Shown here: positions 33,929 through 45,363 of the stretch, one piece after another
Layout: every line of letters starts with the position of its first letter
Position numbering within the stretch: position 1 is the stretch's first letter
Assembly (NCBI GenBank): GCA_033439795.1
Contig: JAUTDP010000016.1
Location: forward strand, 558,001-622,000
Reading direction: 5' to 3'
Length of the DNA stretch: 64,000 nucleotides
Source of the DNA: Sordaria brevicollis
Taxonomy: Eukaryota; Ascomycota; Sordariomycetes; Sordariales; Sordariaceae
The notes under the pieces: model-generated
What the model saw: the letters and a program-made list of their open reading frames with translations, nothing else
What the model was told of the DNA's origin: nothing
Databases searched by the model: none
Made by a program: the position numbers and the translations under genes

Positions 33929-36900
33929 TTATCTCAGCGCTCAGACCTCCCGGGGCTCCTAACGCACGGACCAGATTACACCTATAATAAATATAATAGC
34001 TAAAAAAAATTAATTTATCGATAAAATACCGTAATTACTTTTTAGGGTAATATTTATAGGTCGCGCCCTATAAGGTTTAAATTCTCGATATAAACCCATA
34101 TTAAATCCCTATAATAAAATTGGCCATCCATTATTAATAATATTATAACTCTATTAAAACTTATTACATTACCAACTTTTTGAGTATATTTTGGTCGCGT
34201 AGATTAGCGCTTTCGATTAGTATTTATTATAGATTAAAGATCCCCCGGAAATGCGGGTTCTCTTAAATTCCTAAATATCCGTAACTTTTACTTTCGTTCA
34301 ATTCGATTAAATTCTCTTACTACTCCCTCTCCTCGATTAGCATTTAGAATTATACGTAGAAGAATAATTTTAAGAGGATAAGTAATATTATTTCGTAGAT
34401 AAATAATTCGAAGAAGAATATTATTAAAAGGAAGGATAATATTAAGAGGAAAGATAATATTAAGAATAAGGACGGTATTTTAAGAATAACCTCTACCTAT
34501 TTTTTCGGATATTCTAGAATTTAATAAATTAGAGTACCGCGGCGGCAATAATTACGATATAATTAATATAACGTTAGCAGAATAAATACGACGTAAATTA
34601 TTATATATAATAAACGGCGCCCGATTATAAAATAATTAATTATTACGAAGCTACGGTTTGAAGGCTTTTTTTATCGAATAGGTAAAGAATACCCGTAGGG
34701 TATTGAAATTGGCTAATGTCTTTATAAATAACGAAATTCAAAAAGCTTTTAAAAATATTGGACTTTTTATTATTATTTATCGCGATATTCCTCCTAATCC
34801 GAGTTATTATACGTTTTCTATACGTAAAGAGATGCGAATTCTTTTTAAAGAGCTTTATTTTAAGGAGTTCGAGCCCGATAAGGTTAATTTAAGTAAAGTA
34901 TTAAATCGTACGATTATCTCTTAATTGAACAATTCGTTTTAATTGGACGAAATTTTTCGGGTAATATAGCCTACCGTTAAAGCTAAATTATTAAAGTTCG
35001 TTGCTTTTTTATTATAGGCTATATAGAATTAGCGGTATATATTTGAAGAAATTTAAAGAATTAATATTAGCGAATAATATAGCGGCTGTATTATTTTAAT
35101 TATATTAATAATAATAGCTAAATATATAGAAAATACTAGTATATTTATCCGGCGGATTTTAAGTCTATACCTTTTATTTGGAGGTATACCTTGACGAGCT
35201 ATTTAAATATTATTAAGTATTAGTATTATTTCTTCGTATATAATATTCAACCATCTATTTAATACTATAATTAATAAAATTAAATAAAACCTTAAGTATC
35301 CTATTTTAAATCTTAATAGCGTTATTATATATAATAATTTTAATTTTAAAAATATAATTCGCGAAATAGTTAATAGTAAATAAGACGAAATAATTAATTT
35401 AATAATAATTTATTTAATAGATTACTTAGATTTATATAGTCCTCTTTATTAAACATTTATTCGTTGTATATAACCCTTTACCTTCGATATAGTAATTAAA
35501 TATTTACTCTTTAAGCGCTAAAATATATTCGAAATATTAAAATAGCTATCCGAATACTTTATTAAATATCTTTTCTTCCGGAAAGATAATTCCTCTAAAA
35601 AATTGCCGCCTATACCCATTATTAAATATATTAAATATAAAGAATCTCCGTATTTCTAAATTAGTATTATTTACGAAAATAAAGGAAAATTGGACGGCGT
35701 TTATAAAATTTACGAAGAATTATAGGATAACCGCCTTATTATTAACCATTAAATATTTATTAACTATTTAATATTAGTATATAGCGATTAAAAAACGACC
35801 TCTTTTATTCGAAAGATTTAATATAAAGAATTGGAGTTTAATATTAATTAAGAGTAATATAAATAAATACTTTTTATCCTAGTATTCTTTTATATTAAAA
35901 TTAATTTTATTGAAATGATTTTCCGAAATTTCTAGGATAATAGGAAAAATATTAATTAATCGAACGCTATTTTATTTTCTAATATTTTTTTTTTCCAATA
36001 TTAAAGAAAAATTACGAAGAATAAAGCTAAATACTACTTCGCTATACCGGTTTTAATCTATAGCTTTACGGTTTATATCCTTATTTTTATTATTAATATA
36101 TTAATTTAAAAGGAATTATTATTATTAAACGAATTTTATATCGATAGCGTTTATAAAGTAATGAAAAAATTATTTAACGAAGAGGAGGAAGGAGCGAATA
36201 ATAACGTATAATAAATATTAGCCAATATTTGGGATAATATCTTTATTAGAAAAGGCTAGATTGGGAATTATAATAATAATATTCTTATTAATATTAAATT
36301 TCGTAATTAATACCGTTTAATATAGATTATCGAATTTCTTCTCCTTATTTACAAGGGTATAAGGGCTAAAGATTATAACCTTCTTCGAAATATTATATTT
36401 TAATTCCTAATTCTCTTTTGGAGGGGAGGGTTATTAAATTATAACTTAGAAATATTATATTTTATATAGCTTTTATATCCTAATATTACCGATAAAAACC
36501 TAAAGGAAATTATTATAAAAGGTAGTCTAATATAATATATTATAATAGGTAATTGATATAAAGCTATCGATATTATATTTGAATATTAGAATACTATTTA
36601 TATTATCGATATTAAGAATAATAAAAACTCTACGTATAATATAGAAACTATATTATTCCGCCTTGCCCTTAATTTTAATATTCTCGCTACTATTCGAAAA
36701 GGAATAGAAAAACTTTAGGGATATATAATTAAAGGTATTTATACGGTTGGTAATCCCTTTATTAATATTATTTTATATACTTTAAAATTATACGGTAATA
36801 GAATAATAAAGAAGAAGATAATAGTTGAGGAAATAAACCCTTATATATTTAATACCCCTAATTTCTTTACGCTAGGTTAAATTACGTTACTTAAGAAGTT

Positions 36901-39900
36901 GGATAAATAGAATAAGGTTATACCTATTTTAATTAATATTATAGATTAACGATATTTTCTTAACGCTGTATTATTTTCGATATAAGATAGTATATTAAAT
37001 ATTAATAAAGAAGGCGAGTATATTTTCGATTATAATAAGGATTTAAGGGATTACGAATTTAGTAATAATAATGAAGAAGATTAATTTATTTTATATATTT
37101 ATTAGATTTTTATAATTATATTTTATTATTAAAAAATTCTTCTTCGTTATTTACTATATATTTAATATTTATAATATTGAAAAAAAATATATCCTTTTTT
37201 TTTTGTAGGTCCGTATCGTAAATAACGTTATTAATATTTCTATTTTTTAACGATATTTTATTAAACTTTAATATATATATAAAATATTATTATATTATTA
37301 TATAAACGTTTAGTTTTTCTATTTACTTCTTATATATTAATAAATTAGGAAGAGTAGTATACGTATTATTGCGTTTTTTACTTTTAATAATAGATAATGA
37401 AGTAATTGTAGTAATAATTTATATTAGTAATATAAAAGGTAATACCGCGGTTTATTCTTTAAATCGTTAAATAAGGTCTTTAAAGTTTAATTAATAATTA
37501 AATTATTTTAATAGCGTTATTAGTATTAGTAATCTAATTATTAAAGTTATAGTAGAGTTAATATTAATTATAATAGTAGGATTATCTACTCCTTGGTTTT
37601 ATTTCTTCGTTAGTATTTTTTTCTTTGGTTTAGGGGTAATTATTAATACCGGATCGCTTAATTTAGGAATAAGAATAGGAATAACCCTTATAATATATAA
37701 AGGGGGGGGATATATATTAGGGTAGTAAATTATACTAATTTTTAATATTCTTTTTAATATTCTTTTTAATACCCCGGGGCTTATTTTCCTTATTACTACT
37801 TTTATTCTCCCTCTTCTTCGTTTTTACCGGGGTTAATAATTTTATTTACTTAAATTATAATAATAGTAATTATAGCTCTCTTTATTAATTATCTTTGTAA
37901 ATTTGGCTATCGAATTTTAATAACCCTATAGCTTCTAGAGGGGAGAAAAGAAGAGAGAATATTTAGATTGCCGGCAATTAACGTTAAATTATTAGGAATA
38001 ATATTTTACTAATTAATAATATTAATAATAATAATATTAGTAGGCTTTTTTTTAAAAGTATCCTATTTTTTATAAATCTTTTTAATAGATTTTTTATAAA
38101 ATAAAACCAATCCTTCGATATATTTATTATATTGTGCTTATTAAATTCGAAGCTTTGGGAATTTATCGTCCAATTTAATAACGTTATTAAATAATAATTT
38201 TAATAATTTCTTTCTACTATTAATTAAGAATCGTATTATTATATATTATAGTTTTCGAAGTATAAATATATTTGGAAATATTTCGAATATTTAAAGTTCG
38301 TTAAAAATAAGCTATTGTATATATTCTTTATATTATATATTAAAGTAAATAATTATTATATCGGTAAGGATTTTTATTAAGGGTTTATCGAATACTTTAT
38401 CCTTTATTTCCGCCTTTAATAGTATTAACGGGATTCTCCCGAATTTTAGGTTATAATCGATATTATTATAGTATTATCCTTCTAAGATAGGGCGTTTATA
38501 TTCGAAATTATTATCGTCGCGAAGTTCTTAAAAATAATCGAATATAGTACGACGAAAATAAGGAGTATTAAATTAATTTTTAATAATCTTTAATTACTTT
38601 CCTATTTATATTTCTTTTTATTTTATTTATTTAATTTTATATTAGAATTTATAGAGGGAATAAAATTCTATATTATTATTAAGTTAAAGCTTTTAAACTT
38701 TAAATAAGTCCTATTCGCTTATGTAATTAACCGTATTATCGATATTATTTCCACCTCTATCTTCCTCCTCGTTACGATTAATTATTATTTATATTAATTA
38801 ATTGGGTATACGAGGTATATATAATTAACGAAATCGAATTAATCGTTTTAATTACTTTTTAAATAATATAAAATAGTTAAATATATAAAATAATACGAAA
38901 AGGTAAATAACCCCCTAATTTTACTTTTTTTATATTACTTTTTTAAAACGCTATTAAAAATCTATAAGACTAAGCTCTAATAATAGATTAAATTGGATTA
39001 CTCTTTCAATATTAAGAATATTTATTCTTATACTAAGAATTATAGTAATATAGATTATCTTATAATTTATATCCTTAGTAAAGTCTTTAAAGATAATATT
39101 TTTATTAATAATCCGGACTAAATTATTATAAATATAAATAACTTTACGATTTATCTCCTTACTAAATTTATATTACCGGTATAAATAATTAATAATAATA
39201 TAGCGGGCGGTCGGGAAGGTATTTTTATTATCGACGTAAATAATCGTCTTTAGGATTTATCGACGATTTTTAAAGGTAGTATTATCGATAAAGAATAAAA
39301 ATCGCTAATAATTACTAATATAATTATATAGTAACGGTTATATTATTATCGAAATTTCTAGTCAATTAATAAACGTATAAATAATTTTAAGATTATTTTT
39401 ATTAAAGCCGGCTTTTTTAATAATAAAATTTTAATATTCGCTAATTATAATTGTAGTATATCCAAATTATAGAATTATACGTAGGAATAGAGTTCGAAGA
39501 ATATAAAAATATTAGAAGTCCTTTTTGAAATTCTTACCCTATTCTAATATAATATAAAGCTTATCGATAGTAAAAAGACCGATCTTTTTATAAAATTCGG
39601 GCGAACGAAATACGGCTTTAAATTAAAAGTTGAATATTTACTCTAGATTTAATAGGATATATATATATTTACTTTATTAATATTCTTTTTAAATATCCTT
39701 ATTCTATTTCCTTATTAATATTATTTTTTTTAACGAAGAATATAATATTACTTACTTTCTTTAATATATCCCTATTAATTTACGTAGGTCTTAAACCTTT
39801 AACCTTTCTAATAATATCGTTACGTTAAATTTTTCCCAATTTGGTTAATAATATAATTTGAATTGTAATTTTATCGAATAGGGCCGAGAATATATATAAT

Positions 39901-40647
39901 ATAATACTTTTACTATAACTAATTACTACAATTAAAATTGTATCCTTCTATTTATAGACGAATTTAACGATTATTTTAACCTATCCTTCCCTTAATTCTT
40001 TACCGTCGATAATCTTACGTATTACGCGTAGTACGCGCTAAGGGTCGATAAGGCCGTCGTTATTATCTATATTCGTAATAGTTATAAAATTTAGGAAAAA
40101 TTTAAACGCGTTATAATAAGAAAAAAAAAGTATAATTAGACGTAATATACCTTATAAATATATTATAGAAATTTTTAAAAAATTGGGATGAAAAATATTA
40201 TAAATAATATTAATAATATTAATACGTATATTTTATTATATTAAAAAAGGGGTTACAAAAATAAATTTATCTTCTTTATTCTATATATTAATAGAAAAAG
40301 AAAAATACCATTATACTCGTCGTAAAAATCTATATATAATTACCTATTTACATTTCTAATATACTTCGTTATAATATCGTAGATATAAAATATATACGTT
40401 TGGCCACTTTAATTTATATAGGAATTATTATACCAAAGCGACCTTTTTTATATCGAGAATTCAAACCTCTTTTTTAGGCGATCTTAATCAATACTACCAA
40501 ATATACTATAAAAAACCAGAGCACGGACTACAACGTCGAAACTTTCGAAAGATTTAATTGAACTAGACTACAGATTGGCAAGCGCGCGCAGCGCCCCTGG
40601 GCCGCAGGCCCTCCTACCCAAAAAAAGTAGTCTAAGCGCTGAGATAA
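33929..40647 (+). mobile_element. 6.7-kb RIP-mutated DNA element with TIRs and 8-bp target duplication
   Basis: The left end reads TTATCTCAGCGCTCAGAC from 33929; the right end is the inverse (one C/T difference), ending at 40647. Outside lie AGTTTCCG (33921-33928) and GGTTTCCG (40648-40655), an 8-bp target duplication with one transition. About 50 bp at the left end and 100 bp at the right end keep normal composition, including a GC-rich palindromic stretch at about 40579-40613. Everything between is extremely AT-rich, dominated by TA and nearly free of CA/TG, the RIP signature. A decayed plus-strand reading frame is present from about 34700 to 37080; the second half (37.1-40.5 kb) has no recognisable relic. 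TIRs plus an 8-bp duplication fit hAT or another 8-bp-duplicating superfamily; the superfamily is not proven. Confidence 0.8.
34680..37085 (+). pseudogene. RIP-destroyed ORF, tentatively DUF6589-like
   Basis: One plus-strand frame shows protein-like texture through this span despite many TAG/TAA stops derived from CAG/CAA. A 73-codon remnant is still open at 34703-34924 (KEMRILFKELYFKEFEPDKVN). Further on are the strings FFYIKINFIEMIFRNF at about 35890 and IYIIDIKNNKNSTYNIET at about 36600-36650. These recall the central and C-terminal parts of fungal DUF6589 proteins as I remember them. No DDE or tyrosine-recombinase motif can be recognised. It is presumably the protein carried by the surrounding element. 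The family name is low confidence. Confidence 0.4.
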
Positions 40648-40925
40648 GGTTTCCGCCGGTCCGAAGGATGCGATGATGTCGTCGGTTGAGGTTCGAACAA
40701 GGTGTGCTTGGTGTTGTTGGAAGGAAAGATCAGATCAAACTGGAATTCCAAAGGACAAGACGAAAGACAGTGGGGCAGACGGGAAGCTGACGGGCCGCCA
40801 GCCTTCCTATCAAAACTGTCAGAGATAACGATGAGGTCATTGGCAGCCCTTGACAGCCGACACTGGCCTGTGCGCGGACCTTGTATCTATCAGCAATGGT
40901 TCGCAGATCCACCCGTGCTTCCTTA

Positions 40926-41392
40926 GAGGGAACCCCGAGGTTTTAAACATGGTGCCGTTTTTACTAAATGTCAATAGACAATAGCAAAAATAAACACAAC
41001 AGAAATTCTGAACAAGGATTTTAGCCAAAACAGGCTATTCGCTTTGACCTCCGTTTCCAAATTATTATTTTCCCATTTTCCAATATTCAAAGGAAACGGA
41101 TTAGAGCATTGAATTTCTCTCAAAATTTCACTCATAATAATATCGTCTAAATGCAACGATCCAAAGCTCTTTAGTAGCTATTTGGCTTCAACTCTCAAGA
41201 TGGCCAAATGAGCTAAATTTTTGGCTGTTTGCAGCGTCTTTTCTACTATTCGCGAGAACATTATAAAAGGCCGTTAAAGTCTATTTTTCTACTATAATCA
41301 ATTGACACTTAGTGGGGAAAACACTATATAAATAGCGAAACACTCTATTTTTATACCTTAGGAGGCCATATTTAAAACCTCGGGGTTCCCTC
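40926..41392. mobile_element. 467-bp MITE flanked by TA (Tc1/mariner-like)
   Basis: The left end GAGGGAACCCCGAGGTTTTAA begins at 40926 (first 20 bases matter) and its inverse ends at 41392. Arms match for about 29 bp, and TA lies directly outside both ends (40924-40925 and 41393-41394), as expected for a TA target duplication. The interior is AT-rich, non-coding and not RIP-saturated. It lies only 270 bp from the 8-bp-duplicating element. Confidence 0.75.
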
Positions 41393-41394
41393 TA

Positions 41395-44300
41395 AGGTTA
41401 CTGCCTGCTCAGACATTTTCCAGGCACAGGCACAGGCACAGGCACTCGCTACAGCGGCTGACTGCCCTATAGGCTTGCCCGATTTAAGCTTAACGCCGGC
41501 GGGATGGCTGACGGTCTCACGGTTTCAACCGCCGCTTTCGATTTTTGGTCGCTTGTTCCTCTTTTTCTCTCGACAACACCACCACACTTCGTCCCATTCT
41601 GTCATCATTTGCAATGCCAAAAAGCTTATTTCGTCTTTGACCATTCATCTGGCTGGAATCATTGACAAATACCAGATGCTGCCTCCACCCAATCGGTTCA
41701 AGTACCTGCTATTCCTCATTCGAGATGGCCGTTGCCTGGCATCGCTGACTACGACTACGGTGATGCCTTTGTGCTCTGTCATGGCCCACGTCTATCAGTG
41801 TAAGCAGTCGAGGCATCAGTCTTCAGTCCCAGTCAACACCAGCCCAAGTATCGCCAGTCAACAGTGAGAGCAAACGGTCATGCCGTGTCCGTCTTCGTCT
41901 GTTCCTCCGCTGACTGCCTATTCTCGTCGTCATGTCCTCGTCGAGGATATTCTTAGTTAATCCGGGACATGGCAACCAGCCGACAAGATATGTGACAATT
42001 GACTGGACAATTAGACTGCGCCTCCACGCCGCTAGACAAGTGATGTCATGAAACGCCACGATCCGAGCCTCAGGACATTCCGACGGCCGTTTGCTCGGAT
42101 TTTAACTACAAGTGACACAAAGTATCGAGTACATCCAAGAATCCGACGGAGTAACACACGGAGTTTAACATATGAGAGGGCATATCTTGGTGGAAGGCAG
42201 GACGGTGACAACGAACCAGCCATCCATCGTGGTATCATCACAGCAAGCAACCTCCAGGGACCAGGTCGAACAAGGCAGCATGACAGTGACAGTCCCCCCC
42301 CACGCGGGAGGCAATGTTCGCAGTGGCTTCCATCACGGTTCTCGAATCACATCAGCCTCAACAATCAGCTCCCAGCTATGTACAGGCTCTTCTTTCACAT
42401 GCTTCAGCACCGCAACTCTACACTTTTGCGAGTGTGTCTCGATTGCTTACCTTCTTCTCATTGGCCATCTTGCATTCCAAATACCGGTGCGGCTCTTGTG
42501 TCATTCAACAACTCCACCTTCCTCTTTTCGGCCCCCCTGCTACTCCAAGGTCAGGGATCACTTGAACTCGCGATGCGTCTCTGCAGTAGCGACCCCCACT
42601 GTGACCTCCAGATTCCCATCTTGGCAATGGGTCAAGTACCTTGAAAGACAACCTTAATGGCCATACCTTGACGGCACTCACTGGGGTCACTGACACCTCG
42701 ATGTCTGTCTTACCTTGACGAGCGGTGTCTGGTTGGCCTCCCTTCAACCGGAGCTAGAACGAGGGACAGAATTCTCTGCTGCCTGCAGTCATGACGGCTG
42801 CTGTGTATCTCTCTCGCTGTTATTCTACGATCTGCAGCGGCGACAACAAGGTTGACGATGCACAGCATGGTATCCAAAGCTTATTGTCGACTCTTCGATG
42901 CTGCACTGCTTACATCTTCCCAGTCAACATAACACAGCGTTGAGGCTTGAGCCCTGTCCATATTAAAGAAAGACAGGAGGAGGTACAGTACCTTACAGGA
43001 ATCTTGTCTCAGCCCTGAGCGAGACCGCCGTGCAACGTTAACATAGGGCCTGACGGCGTGGCGCGTGGCTTGCATCTTTCGTTCTCAACACGAATGATAA
43101 CATCGGTTTCACCCCTTTGTGTACTCGGTGCTGTGGCTCAGTCTCTGCCAAGAGTCCGGAGGATGAGGCTGACTTTGACAGACACGGACATCAGACCCCA
43201 ATGGTCCCCGGATCTTCGCATCTCACCTTGGCCGTTCACCTAGGTGACTTTTGCTGATTTGATCTCCAGTCTCGCTCTTGCCGATGGACTCGGCACCCAG
43301 CCGGATGGCCTCCATAATCATGATTCCATATCTTGTCATCCACCGAAGGATTTTCTGACACCTCGATCTTTCGATGGTTCTTTGGCCGTGCCTCAGTCAA
43401 CCTGTCTTATCTACTCATTCCACTTCCTTGTCACCGTTGAGCCTTCTCCGAACACCTTCGGCTTCTAGAAGACACACGGAGATACTACTCAGCACGTCTT
43501 TGAGGCTCGGGTTCACGCAATACGCCCGGTGATGCGAGGCAGAAAACCGAGTAAGGATCGTCAACCTTGCTGGCCAATCGGTTCTACTCTATCAAGTTTC
43601 CTCTCGATGTCGACACACGTCGACCACGCGAGTCATATTCTTCCCAAACGTCGTTCGCCATTCCATCACGGATGTCGTTGAAACGGTGTCTGGTACCGAA
43701 CCTCATTGCACAATCTATCACATCTGCACGACAGACAGATTAGCACAACACAAAAGCTTATCAATTTCATAAAACTCCCTCCCTCGAACGAACACTCAAC
43801 TAGGTACCTTCCTTTGTTGGGACTTATAAGGTCTAGTTATACCACTCCAGGTTGCCACCTCCTCTTTAACACCTTCTTTCTTTGCTGTTTTTCGTGGCTT
43901 TAAACGTTGCTATGATGGTTCGGTGAAGTATCATCAATCATACCATAGCAAGGCGTGCATGCCATGCAGTACATTACACTTGCTCGTACATAAACAGTCG
44001 CATGTGGCAATATTACCCTTGGTATAGGCATGGCTCGTTTCTCCCTATACTCGTCAAGTCTACAAAATCGACGATCTGTCTACATAGTGGTAATGGCTCA
44101 GCCGCTGGTCAAATGGTCGATTTTGCAGACATGACGAGTACCTTCCTCGTATGAAGGTCACTCTACATCTACATCCCGCCTTTGCTCCATGAAAACAACG
44201 TGTATCCCTTCCCCGCTCGCCAGAGCTCTCTTTATCTCGGTGCTGGTTTGTGGATTACTTATCATTACCTATTTCTTGACGTGCTATATTTTGCCGTCTG

Positions 44301-45363
44301 AACACGAGACTTCAATCCCCTAAATAGTTGGCAGTTGGTGCCCCTTGCAAGTTGCATTATCACGAGTGACCATGATTATGAAAAGCCCATCTTTAGCAGC
44401 CACGGGACGGGAAAAGTCGAGCGGGGGTGTGGCGAAGCAGGATCACTGAAAACGAAAGAAGTTAATTTTTGTTCATTTTTATTTGGGAGATGTTGTGCAA
44501 GACTTTGCGATGTTCAAGTGAAATCTTTTGTTTGTTGGCGTTGATGTTGTCCGCGTGGCCGGAAGGAAGTCCGGATGGGATGTGCGGGGTCCGGGACCGA
44601 GCCGTGCGGGGTCTTCCCGAAATTGTGGGGCCGAGATCCTACCGGCGTTTGGGGAAAGTGGGGCTAGCTCGGTCGGTGCCGGGCTCCCGGGTGCTCCTGC
44701 CGGTATTAAATCGGACCTGCTTTGGACTTGTGATTTTTTGGTGAAAGGTGGTGAGTTTGGGGAAGTCGTCGCTAATCGCGCAATGGTTCATTATCTTTGG
44801 TGTACCATTTCACCTTGTCTCCAAGTGCGAGTCTGCAAATCTCTCCCCGGCAATCTTTCGTTCCTTGCTTCAAACACCACCAAGTCCCTTTCCTTCGTCC
44901 TTTTTACTTACCCCCTCTTCATGCGTTTCATGCAAAACTCAATGCCATCGTCGATGTTTTCCCACTTCCTTTGCTGGAATCTCTTCATTTCCAAAGAATT
45001 GCGCGCGAACGTCGCAACGGAACCCCGCCCTCTCGACATGCATTCAACACAGTACAATTCTCGGTCGCGTTTATTCTCACCAATCAGGAATTGCTTCTCG
45101 CCTCAACAACTAGTGGTAAGATGATGCCCAACTGATCGCCACGAAATTCAAAACTGACGAGACATTTCCAGGCATCTTCTCCTTACTACATCCCAACATC
45201 TTCGACCTGAACCCTAGTTTCTTCCTCTGCCTCGTCGTGCTCTTCTCACTCTTTGCGTCGGTTTCTGACCAGCTTCTCGAACGTTTTGAGCGGACCACCA
45301 ACTCTCTTCGTTCCAACCCGTCCCAACAACAACATTTTCACGCACCACTCGCCATTCAATACG
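41395..45363. other. Gene-poor 4-kb region
   Basis: Composition is normal but no open frame has a convincing motif or exon chain. Frames such as those at about 41475-41867, 42048-42657 and 44528-45124 are short, overlap each other in several frames and translate to Ser/Pro/Leu-rich sequence. A GGCACA hexanucleotide repeat lies at 41421-41445 and a hairpin at 44048-44140. The last few hundred bases are presumably the HET-gene promoter. Decayed genes or non-coding RNA genes cannot be ruled out. Confidence 0.45.
44048..44140. repeat. 93-bp hairpin with 24-bp arms
   Basis: The arm at 44048-44071 (TACTCGTCAAGTCTACAAAA then TCGA) pairs with 44117-44140, with two mismatches over 24 bp and a 45-base loop. 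No protein is encoded. It could be a tiny MITE or a transcribed hairpin. Confidence 0.65.

Noticed and set aside
34000..40500. Organellar or plasmid origin for the AT-rich block
   Set aside because: TIRs, a target duplication, and the near absence of CA/TG with retained CG fit RIP of a nuclear repeat better than mitochondrial DNA.
42048..42657. Overlapping 160-200 codon frames in three frames
   Set aside because: No domain, no splice model, and all three frames are equally open, typical of stop-poor non-coding DNA.
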